9,377 nt of DNA, from NCBI GenBank assembly GCA_035764045.1, contig DASTZX010000204.1, positions 1 through 9,377 of the forward strand, in the 5' to 3' direction. The translations under genes and the position numbers were made by a program. This document shows, piece after piece, positions 1 through 6,703 of this stretch. Position 1 is the first letter of the stretch. Every line of letters starts with the position of its first letter. The notes under the pieces are model-generated. The model was not told the DNA's origin and did no database searches. It saw only the letters and a program-made list of their open reading frames with translations. Source of the DNA: JAVDCA01 sp035764045. GTDB taxonomy: Bacteria > Pseudomonadota > Alphaproteobacteria > Rhizobiales > Xanthobacteraceae.

Positions 1-225
1 ATGGCCTGGGAGGGCAAGTCGGTCGGCGAGATCTGCCGCCAGATCAAGGACAAGGATCGCAACGGGGGGCGCGACCTCGCCGCCCTGCACGAGCACCTCG
101 CGAGCGACGACCTGGTCGCCTATGGCTGGCATCCCGGCAAAGGCCGCGCGCCCGCGCCCGGGACGCAACAACAGCTTGGCGAGCTGGTTCAGGCCTGGAT
201 CGACAGCGGCGCCGCCTGCCCGTGA
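1..225 (+). CDS. C-terminal part of a probable secreted cytochrome-like protein (isoquinoline 1-oxidoreductase subunit-like)
   Basis: The frame is open from the first base and ends in TGA at 223-225, giving 74 residues. The ATG at base 1 is probably an internal methionine and the gene continues off the left edge. The visible tail has a region around residues 8-32 (EICRQIKD, NGGRDLAALHEH), then GWHPGKGR, APGTQ and a final WIDSGAACP. I recall this pattern from alphaproteobacterial proteins labelled isoquinoline 1-oxidoreductase subunit, which carry CxxCH-type haem motifs in the upstream part that is not visible here. The enzymatic name is inherited annotation; the real role is unknown. It converges on yacG, with 27 bases between the two stop codons and no obvious terminator hairpin there. 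Family assignment is from memory of the tail sequence only. Confidence 0.6.
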   Translation: MAWEGKSVGEICRQIKDKDRNGGRDLAALHEHLASDDLVAYGWHPGKGRAPAPGTQQQLGELVQAWIDSGAACP

Positions 226-252
226 GACTTTGTCATTGCGCGCGGGTGGCCC

Positions 253-459
253 CTAATCCTCGCTCCCTTTGCCGCCGCCGTCCTCGAGCTCGTCCTCCTC
301 GCCTTCGACGGCCGGCACCGCATAGGCGCCGGAAAGCCAGCGATGCAGGTCCACGTCGGCGCAGCGCCGGGAGCAGAACGGCCGCACTTTCGGATCGGCG
401 GGCTTGCCGCAGATCGGACAGGGCTTGGCGATGGCGGGCTGCTCGGCCATGCGATTCAT
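253..459 (-). CDS. yacG: Zinc-finger DNA gyrase inhibitor family protein YacG
   Basis: This encodes 68 residues ending in TAG. Four zinc-ligand cysteines lie at residues 14, 17, 29 and 33 (PCPICGK, then PFCSRRCADVDL), followed by the family signature HRWLSGAYAVP and a strongly acidic tail (EGEEDELED). YacG of E. coli is a small cytosolic protein that binds GyrB and inhibits DNA gyrase; whether this homologue does so is inferred. The ATG at 459 is taken as the start. A second in-frame ATG at 450 (MAEQP) is possible and would remove only three residues. Neither has a strong Shine-Dalgarno sequence. In related genomes yacG usually follows maf directly, but here a ligase remnant and a Bug gene lie between them. 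The 237-base gap upstream holds a palindromic repeat. Confidence 0.92.
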   Translation of the reverse strand: MNRMAEQPAIAKPCPICGKPADPKVRPFCSRRCADVDLHRWLSGAYAVPAVEGEEDELEDGGGKGSED

Positions 460-519
460 TTAGGCGCCCCGGATTTGTTGCGCGAGTCCCAAGCGCGCAA
501 GCGGCACCCCGCAGGGCTT

Positions 520-673
520 GTCATGCCCGGCACCCGGGTCCGGCCTTCGGCCGGCCCGAGTGTAGACTCTTGTGCCGGGCATCCACGTCTTCTTCCCTTA
601 GCAAAGACGTGGATGGCCGGGCATAGGCGAGCGAAGCGACGCCGTTCTTCGAACGGCTATACCCGGCCATGAC
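520..673. repeat. Composite palindromic intergenic repeat of rhizobial type
   Basis: This element fills most of the gap between the Bug gene and yacG. Its outer arms are imperfect inverted copies (tcatgcccggc at 521-531, and acccggccatga at 661-672). The centre is a perfect 12-bp stem, catccacgtctt (580-591) against aagacgtggatg (604-615), with a 12-base loop. Two side hairpins have TTC loops: ccggcc/ggccgg at 540-554 and gccgttc/gaacggc at 641-657. The arrangement resembles dispersed palindromic repeats common between genes in Bradyrhizobium relatives. It lies just downstream of the Bug stop codon and could act as a transcription barrier or mRNA 3'-end stabiliser, but there is no T tract typical of an intrinsic terminator. 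Confidence 0.8.
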
Positions 674-696
674 GGTGCCGTGTGAGACCCAGCGCC

Positions 697-1713
697 TCAC
701 TCGTTGGCGTTCACCCGGATCTTCGCCGCCGTGATGATCGGGCCCCATTTGTCCATCTCCGACTGGAGATGGCGGGCGAGCTCCTCCGGGGTCGAGCCCA
801 CCGCCGTGGTGGCGATCTTGTCGAGCAGCTCGACCTGGTCGGGGTCGCGCACCACCCGCACAGCGTCGGCGTTGATCTTGCCGATGATCTCGGGCGGCGT
901 CTTTGCGGGCGCGAACAGCCCGTACCACGACGACACCTCGAACCCGGGCAGGCCGGACTCGGCGACCGTCGGCAGGTCCGGCGCCCACGGCTGGCGCTCG
1001 CGCGACGTCACCGCCAGCGCGCGCAGCTTGCCGGCATCCATCAGCGGCACCGCCGAGCTCGCGGTCGGAAACATCACGTCGATGCGGCCCGGGATCACGT
1101 CGTTGTAGGCCGGCCCGGCGCCGCGATACGGAATATGCGTCATCTCGATATGCGCCATGCGCTTGAACAGCTCGCCGGCGAGATGCACCGAGGTGCCGTT
1201 CGAGGAGGACGCGAAGGTGATCCGTCCCGGCCGCGCTTTTGCGTACTCGATGAACTCCTGCACGGTGTGCACCGGCGAGGACATCGGCACCACCATGATG
1301 TTGGGATAGGTGCAGATCAGCGACACCGGCGCGAAGTCGGCGACCGGATCGTAGTTGAGCGAGGAGAACAGGAATTTGTTGATGGCGTGGCCGATCGAGA
1401 CCAGGAACAGCGTGTAGCCGTCGGGCGCGGCGCGCGCGACCTGCTCGGCCGCGATATTGCCGCCTGCGCCGCTGCGGTTCTCGACGATCACCTGCTGGCC
1501 CCACATCTCCGAGAGATGGACCGAGAGCAGGCGCGCGACCACGTCGGCGCCGCCCGCGGGCGCGAACGGGACCACCAGGTAGACGGGACGGCTCGGATAG
1601 ATGATCGGCTGCGCACGCGCGGGCGCGCGCCCGAGGGCCGGCGCGATGCCGGCGGCGGCGGCGAGCGTCAGGCAGCGGCGGCGATCGATCACAAAAGGCC
1701 CGGGGCTCGTCAT
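697..1713 (-). CDS. Bug/TctC-family periplasmic solute-binding protein
   Basis: The product is 338 residues, normal for the tripartite tricarboxylate transporter substrate-binding (Bug) family. These periplasmic proteins bind small carboxylates and similar anions. An N-terminal export signal is visible: a twin-arginine-like DRRRCLTL at residues 10-17, a hydrophobic run, then PARA with likely cleavage after residue 34. Family motifs follow: PFAPAGGAD (49-57), VENRSGAGGN (77-86), DGYTL (98-102), and HIPYRGAGPAYNDVIPGRID around 170-190. The frame stays open upstream to a TTG at 1758, but ATG 1713 puts the signal peptide at the N-terminus, so it is preferred; no strong Shine-Dalgarno is seen. No TctA or TctB membrane partner is in the window, as is common for this expanded family. 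It lies 95 bases downstream of the ligase on the same strand and may be co-transcribed with it. The ligand cannot be deduced. Confidence 0.93.
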   Translation of the reverse strand: MTSPGPFVIDRRRCLTLAAAAGIAPALGRAPARAQPIIYPSRPVYLVVPFAPAGGADVVARLLSVHLSEMWGQQVIVENRSGAGGNIAAEQVARAAPDGYTLFLVSIGHAINKFLFSSLNYDPVADFAPVSLICTYPNIMVVPMSSPVHTVQEFIEYAKARPGRITFASSSNGTSVHLAGELFKRMAHIEMTHIPYRGAGPAYNDVIPGRIDVMFPTASSAVPLMDAGKLRALAVTSRERQPWAPDLPTVAESGLPGFEVSSWYGLFAPAKTPPEIIGKINADAVRVVRDPDQVELLDKIATTAVGSTPEELARHLQSEMDKWGPIITAAKIRVNANE

Positions 1714-1808
1714 TCTTGTGGGATGGCGAATCTTAGAAGCGCGCCCGAGGTCCCGCAAGGCGGGTGCGACGCTGTCGCGATCGGCGGCTCAACCGCGGCG
1801 GCCCGCCC

Positions 1809-3315
1809 TCAGCGACCGCTGCGCCGCACGTCCATGGCGCGCAGCTCGGCCTTGAGGATCTTGCCGTAATTGTTCTTCGGCAGCGCGTCGACGAAGACGT
1901 AGTCCTTCGGCCGCTTGAAGCGCGCGATGTGGCCGAGACAGAGCGCATCGAGGGCCTCGCGGCTCGCCTCCCCCACCACATAGGCGACGACGACCTCGCC
2001 CCACTCGCGGTCGGGCCGGCCGATCACCGACACCTCGCGCACCTCCGCGTGGCGCATCAGCACCTCTTCGACCTCGCGCGGATAGATGTTCGATCCGCCC
2101 GAGATGATGAGATCGTTGGCGCGGTCCATGAGCGTGAGATAGCCGCTCGCGTCGAAGGCGCCGATGTCGCCGGTGTGCAGCCAGCCGCCGCGCAGCGCCG
2201 CAGCGCTCGCGCCGTCGTTCTGCCAGTAGCCGCGCATCACGACGTCGCTGCGGCACAGGATCTGCCCGGCCTCGCCCGGCGCCAGCGGCCGGTCGGCCTC
2301 GTCCGCGACCATGACCTCGACGGCCGCGAACGGCCGGCCGGCCGAGCCGAGGCGCTTGAGCCAGTCCGGGTGCGCGCGATCGGCGATCTCCTCGCGCGAC
2401 AGCGTCGTGATCGTCATCGGGCTTTCGCCGAGCCCATAGATCTGCGCCAGGCACGGGCCGAAGCGCGCGAGCGCCTCGCGCGCGTCCTCGACATACATCG
2501 GGGCGCCGCCCCACACGATGGTCCGGATGTTGCGCTTATTGAGGTCCCCGCCATGCGCGGCCAGCCGCTTCACCATCGTGGGCGCCGCGAACATCGAGGC
2601 GCGCCGCCAGCTGCCGAACAGGCGAAAGATCTCGTCGGCCTCGAAGCCGCCGGACTCCGGCACCACGTTGACGGCGAGCCGCATCACATGCGCCATGATG
2701 TAGAGGCCCGACCCATGGCTCATCGGGCAGGATCGCGTCGCAGGGCGCGATCGGGTCCACCTCCGCCGCATAGGCTTCGCTCAGTCGCGCCAGCACGCGA
2801 TGGGTGAGCATCGCGCCTTTCGGGCGGCCGGTCGTGCCCGAGGTGTAGAACAGCCAGGCGAGATCATCGGGCGCACGGGGAACGAGCGCGATCGGATCGG
2901 CGCCGATGAGCCGCTCCCAGTCGGCGCCGCCGAGCGTGATCAGCCGGTCGAGAGTCTGCGGCGCGTGCGGCGCGACCGCGGCCGCCACATCGGCGGAGGC
3001 GAAGCAGACGCGGGCGCCCGACTGGGCGATGATGTAGCCGAGCTCGCTCCCGTGCAGCTTGGCGTTCGCCGGCACCGCGACCAGGCCGCCGTGCCACACC
3101 GCGTAGAGCGCATCGAGATAGTCGGGCGAATTCTTTGCCGCGATCACGACCCGGTCGCCCGGCACGAGCCTGCATGCGTGGCGCAGCGCGCCCGCGAGCC
3201 GCGCCGCCCGCTCCGCGAAGGCGCCGTAGCTTCGGATCACGCGCGCGCCGTGGCCGACGGCAGCGGCCCCGGGATGCGCGCGCCCGGCGCGCTCGAGGCA
3301 CAGAGCGATGTTCAT
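1809..3315 (-). pseudogene. Frameshifted AMP-forming acyl-CoA synthetase / ligase
   Basis: This is a class I adenylate-forming ligase (ATP + acid + CoA to acyl-CoA) read in two frames. The first frame, from ATG 3315, gives 196 normal residues including the nucleotide-binding loop FYTSGTTGRPKG (156-167) and ends in PCDAIL at 2728. It then runs out of frame to a stop at 2536. The second frame picks up at PMSHGSGLY (2726 onward) and gives 305 residues to a TGA at 1809. These carry YGLGES, GWLHTGD, RANDLIISGGSNIYPREVEE and PKNNYGK, the last with the catalytic lysine. Relatives read roughly DAILHAAPMSHG here, so about 8 bases seem to be missing near 2727. Without repair the product is a 259-residue truncation lacking the C-terminal domain. 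Both halves keep good motifs, so the lesion is recent or a sequencing error. The substrate is unknown. Just upstream, between maf and this gene, a 7-bp GC-rich hairpin occurs at 3343-3362 without a T tract. Confidence 0.88.
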
Positions 3316-3335
3316 GGGCGGATATTCATGGGCGG
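3311..3335. repeat. 14-base tandem duplication covering the ligase start codon
   Basis: The 11-mer ttcatgggcgg occurs at 3311-3321 and again at 3325-3335, a period of 14 bases. On the minus strand this yields two ATGs 14 bases apart, at 3329 and 3315, each beginning Met-Asn-Ile. The upstream one reads only five codons (MNIRP) and ends in a TGA that overlaps the second ATG. The downstream ATG opens the ligase frame. No strong Shine-Dalgarno is seen at close spacing; GAGGGAG lies about 10 bases before the first ATG. Confidence 0.7.
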
Positions 3336-3388
3336 CTACTCCCTCGCGCCGCGTCGCGCGAGAGGTGAGCGTAGCCGCATCTCCCGCG

Positions 3389-4018
3389 TCAAGCCTTGCC
3401 GGCGCTGACCCAGCCCAGATTCACCGGAAAGCCCTCGCCGGACAGCAGCGACACGGTCTCGTACAGGGGCAGGCCGACCACGTTGCTGTAGGAGCCGACC
3501 AGCTTGACCATGAAGGTGCCGGCGAGGCCCTGCGCCGCGTAGCCCCCGGCCTTGCCGCGCCACTCGCCCGAAGCGAGGTAGGCCTCGATGTCGTCGGGCG
3601 CGAGCCGCTTGAAGCGCACCCGGGTCTCGACCAGCCGCTGGCGGAAAGCCTCCTTGGGCGTCACCAGGCAGATTGCGGTGTAGACCCGATGGTTGCGGCC
3701 CGACAGCAGGCGCAGGCACTGCGCCGCCTCGTCCATCAGCTCGGCCTTGGGCAGGATGCGCCGCCCGACCGCGACCACCGTGTCGGCGGCGAGAATGAAG
3801 CTGCCCTTGAGGTCGTCCTCGAGCCGGATGGTCGCCAGCGCCGCCTCCGCCTTGGCGCGCGCCAGCCGGTTCGCGCAGGCGCGCGGCAGCTCGCCCTTGT
3901 GCGGCGTCTCGTCGAGCTCGGCCGGCCGCAGCGCATCGACCTCGATGCCGGCCTGTTCGATCAAAGCGAGCCGGCGGGGCGAGCCGGACGCAAGCACCAG
4001 TTTGGAACGGCCGATCAT
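3389..4018 (-). CDS. maf: Maf-family nucleoside triphosphate pyrophosphatase
   Basis: The product is 209 residues, full length for the Maf/YhdE/YceF family. These cytosolic enzymes hydrolyse nucleoside triphosphates, including modified or non-canonical ones, to monophosphate and pyrophosphate. Visible motifs are LASGSPRR (9-16, phosphate binding), DETP with the conserved acidic residue (36-39), LAADTVV with the metal-associated aspartate (77-82), GEWRGKAGGYAAQG (151-164) and GSYSNVVGLPL (175-185). The last two favour the dTTP/UTP pyrophosphatase (YhdE) branch, though the specificity is inferred. ATG 4018 has a good ribosome site (AGGA, five bases upstream) and gives the canonical N-terminus MIGRSKLVLASGSPRR. 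It is separated from its usual neighbours: infA is not found upstream and yacG is 2.9 kb downstream. The 73-base gap to the ligase leaves read-through possible. Confidence 0.95.
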   Translation of the reverse strand: MIGRSKLVLASGSPRRLALIEQAGIEVDALRPAELDETPHKGELPRACANRLARAKAEAALATIRLEDDLKGSFILAADTVVAVGRRILPKAELMDEAAQCLRLLSGRNHRVYTAICLVTPKEAFRQRLVETRVRFKRLAPDDIEAYLASGEWRGKAGGYAAQGLAGTFMVKLVGSYSNVVGLPLYETVSLLSGEGFPVNLGWVSAGKA

Positions 4019-4187
4019 CGATCCTGCTGTCGTCGGTCAAAGCATGCGGGGAATGGGGCGCGAAACTAACGGAAGCGATCTCGGTCTACAACGCCGGCCG
4101 TGATTCGTCATGCCTGGACCTGGAGCAGCTAGCCCGTAGCGTAGCCCGGATGGAGCGGAGCGCGGGGACGCGCAGTGAGCCGGCGCT

Positions 4188-4215
4188 CCCTCTCCCCGCG
4201 AAAGCGGGGAGAGGG
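4188..4215. repeat. Perfect 12-bp hairpin with GAAA loop
   Basis: ccctctccccgc (4188-4199) and gcggggagaggg (4204-4215) are perfect inverted copies around gaaa. In plus-strand RNA this would be a GNRA tetraloop closed by a C-G pair. Its tail gtcggggtgaggggc (4215-4229) is nearly the inverse of gccccctcacccgac (4266-4280), so this hairpin and the composite repeat to its right are arms of one larger inverted structure. The style is that of dispersed rhizobial palindromes. It lies downstream of the phosphatase gene and may mark its transcript end. Confidence 0.8.
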
Positions 4216-4265
4216 TCGGGGTGAGGGGCTCTATACGGGCATGTGAGGCAACCGCTCGCGGATGC

Positions 4266-4390
4266 GCCCCCTCACCCGACCGCGCTGCGCGCGGTCGACC
4301 TCTCAGCCGAAGTCGGATTTATCCGACTTCGGCCAAGCCAATAATGCCGAACTCGGGCAAGCCCGAGTTCGGTGCACGCGGGGAGAGGTG
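4266..4390. repeat. Palindromic repeat split by an inserted two-hairpin module
   Basis: The left part runs gccccctcacccgac, then the hairpin cgaccgcg/cgcggtcg (4277-4297), then acctctc (4298-4304). The right part ends in gagaggt (4383-4389), the inverse of acctctc. Between these arms, where a simple version would have a short C/G-rich loop like that at 4188-4215, sits the module at 4306-4375. I read this as one repeat carrying another at its centre. Confidence 0.6.
4306..4375. repeat. Two-hairpin module, copy A
   Basis: The first hairpin is gccgaagtcggat (4306-4318), loop tt, atccgacttcggc (4321-4333): 13 perfect pairs. A 12-base linker ending in aat follows. The second hairpin is ccgaactcgggc (4347-4358), loop aa, gcccgagttcgg (4361-4372): 12 perfect pairs, followed by tgc. 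The same layout recurs at 6826-6889 with different stem sequences. Confidence 0.8.
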
Positions 4391-4427
4391 AAGACGGGAC
4401 ACGGCTCGCGCTTGCGAATGTGGCCCC

Positions 4428-4892
4428 TCACTCGTTCCCGCTCGGTTGAAAGCCGAACCGGTCCTTGATCTTGCGCATCAGCATGTCGCGCACCGCCCGA
4501 TAGGCGTCGAGCCGCTGCTCGCGGCTGCCCTCGGTGTCGGTCGGATCGGGCGTCGGCCAGTATTCGACGTCGGCCGCGATGGTGCGGGTGAGCTCGAGCG
4601 CCTTGTGGTGCGCCTCCGGCGAGAGCGTGACGATCAGATCGAAGTTCAGTCCCTCCCAGTCCTCCAGCTCCTCGAATGTCATCGGCCGGTGCTTGGCGAT
4701 ATCGAGCCCGACTTCCTCCATGGCGGCGACCGCGAACGGATCGACCTCCCCGGTGCGCACGCCGGCGGAGCCCACATAGGCGAGATGGCCGAACAGACGC
4801 TTGAACAGCGCAGCCGCCATGGGCGAGCGCACGCTGTTGAGCCCGCAGGCGAACAGCACGGACTGCGGCCGGGCGATGATCGGAGCCGGCAT
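4428..4892 (-). CDS. Low-molecular-weight protein-tyrosine-phosphatase / arsenate-reductase-fold protein
   Basis: The product is 154 residues, normal for the LMW phosphatase fold shared with thioredoxin-coupled arsenate reductases. The P-loop C-x5-R-S is at the N-terminus (CGLNSVRS, Cys16 to Ser23), the nucleophile cysteine and phosphate-binding arginine of the family. Asp116 in PTPDPTD is the likely general acid. Later resolving cysteines needed by ArsC arsenate reductases are absent: Cys16 is the only cysteine. This favours a phosphatase or an uncharacterised role over arsenate reduction. ATG 4892 follows the UPF0262 stop by 7 bases and has an AGGA ribosome site within the end of that gene, so the two are probably translated from one mRNA with hisD. 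The position after hisD and UPF0262 is typical of Hyphomicrobiales. The physiological substrate is unknown. Confidence 0.9.
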   Translation of the reverse strand: MPAPIIARPQSVLFACGLNSVRSPMAAALFKRLFGHLAYVGSAGVRTGEVDPFAVAAMEEVGLDIAKHRPMTFEELEDWEGLNFDLIVTLSPEAHHKALELTRTIAADVEYWPTPDPTDTEGSREQRLDAYRAVRDMLMRKIKDRFGFQPSGNE

Positions 4893-4899
4893 CGCTGTC

Positions 4900-5388
4900 C
4901 TACCCCTTGCCTTTCCAGTGCAGCACGGTGATCAGCGTGAAGAGGTGGCGGGCGGTATCGAAATCGAGCCGGATCTTGTCCTTGAGACGCTCGATCAGCA
5001 GCTCGGTGCCTTCGTTGTGCAGCGCGCGCCGGCCCATATCGATCGCCTCGATCTGACTCGGCGTCGATGTGCGGATCGCCTGGTAGTAGCTGTCGCAGAT
5101 GATGAAGTAGTCCTTGACGATGCGCTTGAGCGGGGTGAGCGAGAGATGATGCGTCACCACCGCCTGCTCGTCGGCGGTGCGCACCTCGAGGACCAGCCGG
5201 TTGCTCACCACGGCAATGTGCAGCCAATAGGGACCGCCCTGATGCCCGATCGGCTCGAACGAGTTGGCTTCCAAGAGATCGTAGATCGCAACCGCGCGCT
5301 CGTGCTCGACGTCGGCGTTGGCGCGGCCGATCGAGCCCTCATCGAGCGTGACCTTGACCAGCCGGCGGTCGGGCCCCCTTGCGCTCAT
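4900..5388 (-). CDS. UPF0262 family protein
   Basis: The product is 162 residues ending in TAG. It matches the UPF0262 family, a conserved alphaproteobacterial protein of unknown function usually found beside hisD. Recognisable parts are RLVKVTLDE near the N-terminus, ERAVAIYDLLEAN (about residues 30-42), HIAVVSNRLVLEV, HHLSLTPLKRIVKDYFIICDSYY in the middle and EGTELLIERLKDKI near the C-terminus. No signal peptide or membrane segment is seen, so it is likely cytosolic. The ATG at 5388 overlaps the hisD stop by four bases (ATGA), a classic arrangement for translational coupling. The frame extends upstream through hisD, but the family N-terminus fits this start. No biochemical function is known to me. 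Confidence 0.93.
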   Translation of the reverse strand: MSARGPDRRLVKVTLDEGSIGRANADVEHERAVAIYDLLEANSFEPIGHQGGPYWLHIAVVSNRLVLEVRTADEQAVVTHHLSLTPLKRIVKDYFIICDSYYQAIRTSTPSQIEAIDMGRRALHNEGTELLIERLKDKIRLDFDTARHLFTLITVLHWKGKG

Positions 5389-6680
5389 CGCCGGTTGAGC
5401 CGGATCGCGACCGAGCGCGCATGGGCGGCGAGGCCCTCGGCCTCGCCCAGCGCGATGGCGGCGGGCCCGAGCGCCGCGAGCTGATCCGGTCCGCATCGCA
5501 GCAGCGACGTGCGCTTCATGAAATCGAGCACGCCCAGCCCGGAGGAAAAGCGCGCCGAACGCGCGGTCGGCAGCACGTGGTTCGAGCCCGCCACGTAGTC
5601 GCCGATCGCCTCCGGGGTGTGCGGCCCGAGGAAGATCGCGCCGGTATTTCGGATGCGCGAGGCGAGATGCTCGCCGTTGCGCGCCACGATCTCGAGATGC
5701 TCGGGCGCGATCCGGTCGACCAGCGGCACCGCCTTGTCGAGGCTCTCGACCAGGATCACGGCGCCGAACTCGCGCCACGAGGCGCCGGCGACCGCGGCGC
5801 GGGGCAGCGTCTCGAGCTGGGCCGCGACGGCGGCCTCGACGGCGCGCGCGAGCGCGGCGTCGTCGGTGACGAGGATCGATTGCGCGGCGGCGTCGTGCTC
5901 CGCCTGCGCCAGGAGATCGGCCGCGATCCAGTCCGCGTTGGCGTCGCCGTCGGCGAGGATGAGCACTTCGGACGGGCCGGCGATCATGTCGATGCCGACT
6001 TTGCCGAACACCAGGCGCTTGGCCGCCGCCACATAGGCGTTGCCGGGGCCGACGATCTTGTCGACCGGCGCGATGGTCGCGGTCCCGTAGGCGAGCGCCG
6101 CGATCGCCTGCGCGCCGCCGACACGGTAGATCTCGTCGACGCCGGCCAGCGCCGCCGCCGCCAGCACCAGCGGGTTGAGCCGGCCATCCGGCGCCGGCAC
6201 GACCATCACCAGCCGCTCGACCCCCGCCACCTTGGCGGGCACCGCGTTCATCAGCACGGAGGACGGATAGGCCGCAGTCCCGCCCGGCACGTAGAGCCCG
6301 GCGGCCGCGATCGCCGTCCAGCGATAGCCGAGCTCGACCCCGAGCGGATCGGTGAAGCGCTCGTCGCGGGGAAGCTGGCGGCGGTGATAGGCCTCGATGC
6401 GCTCGCGCGCGAGCTTGAGCGCGTCGAGCGCGGCGCGATCGCAGGAGGCGGACGCCGCCTCGATCTCCGGCTTGCCGACGCGCAGGCTGGCGCGGGAGAG
6501 ATCGACGCGATCGAATTTTCGGCTGAGCTCGACCAGCGCCGCATCGCCGCGTTCGACGACCGCGGCGATGATCGCTTTCACGGCCTCTTCGACGTCCTGC
6601 GCGGCTTCGCGCTTGGCGCCCAAAAAGGCGGAAAATCGCTTGGCGAAGTCGGCATTGCGCGTGTCGAGGCGGATCGGCAT
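5385..6680 (-). CDS. hisD: Histidinol dehydrogenase
   Basis: This cytosolic zinc enzyme carries out the last two steps of histidine synthesis, oxidising L-histidinol to L-histidine with two NAD+. The product is 431 residues, the usual length. Motifs include LYVPGGTAAYPSSVLM (129-144), KIVGPGNAYVAAAKR (208-222), AGPSEVLILAD (234-244) and AQAEHD (258-263). Zinc ligands Gln259 and His262 match the E. coli numbering, and Asp361 and His420 correspond to E. coli Asp360 and His419. The catalytic Glu-His pair is in APEHLE (Glu327, His328). ATG 6680 has a GAAGGG ribosome site and gives the family N-terminus MPIRLDTRNADFAKRF. It heads a compact unit with UPF0262 and the phosphatase. A 293-base repeat-bearing gap separates it from the DUF2948 gene, so it probably has its own promoter. 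Confidence 0.98.
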   Translation of the reverse strand: MPIRLDTRNADFAKRFSAFLGAKREAAQDVEEAVKAIIAAVVERGDAALVELSRKFDRVDLSRASLRVGKPEIEAASASCDRAALDALKLARERIEAYHRRQLPRDERFTDPLGVELGYRWTAIAAAGLYVPGGTAAYPSSVLMNAVPAKVAGVERLVMVVPAPDGRLNPLVLAAAALAGVDEIYRVGGAQAIAALAYGTATIAPVDKIVGPGNAYVAAAKRLVFGKVGIDMIAGPSEVLILADGDANADWIAADLLAQAEHDAAAQSILVTDDAALARAVEAAVAAQLETLPRAAVAGASWREFGAVILVESLDKAVPLVDRIAPEHLEIVARNGEHLASRIRNTGAIFLGPHTPEAIGDYVAGSNHVLPTARSARFSSGLGVLDFMKRTSLLRCGPDQLAALGPAAIALGEAEGLAAHARSVAIRLNRR

Positions 6681-6703
6681 GGCGAGCCCTTCGGTTTACG
6701 GGC

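Larger units (their letters stand above)
4019..4427. other. 409-base gap filled with palindromic repeats; no gene seen
   Basis: No coding frame of recognisable family is present on either strand. In particular there is no infA (about 72 codons, beginning like MAKEE). From maf outwards it holds about 110 bases without recognised features, then the repeat fragment gtagcccggat at 4141-4151. That fragment matches, in inverse orientation, the end of the repeat at 7621-7631. Next come the 4188-4215 hairpin, a hairpin at 4277-4297 with an 8-bp stem (cgaccgcg/cgcggtcg), and the two-hairpin module at 4306-4375. I see no convincing promoter for maf here. Confidence 0.75.

Noticed and set aside
1714..1758. 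Alternative upstream start (TTG) for the Bug protein
   Set aside because: It would put 15 residues in front of an export signal that is well placed from ATG 1713, and it has no ribosome site.
1752..1778. Two small hairpins (cccgc/gcggg and gcgac/gtcgc) between the ligase and Bug genes as an attenuator
   Set aside because: Stems are only 5 bp, which is expected by chance at this GC content, and there is no T tract.
682..2807. Long plus-strand open frames opposite the Bug and ligase genes
   Set aside because: They are antisense shadows of genes with clear motifs; no ribosome site or protein family supports them.
4306..4375. CRISPR-like or transposon-end reading of the paired palindromes
   Set aside because: There are only two hairpins per site, no regular spacers, no cas genes and no transposase; a REP-like repeat is the better reading.
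4428..4892. Arsenate reductase (arsC) name for the phosphatase
   Set aside because: Only the P-loop cysteine is present; the later resolving cysteines of thioredoxin-linked ArsC are missing and no ars genes are near.
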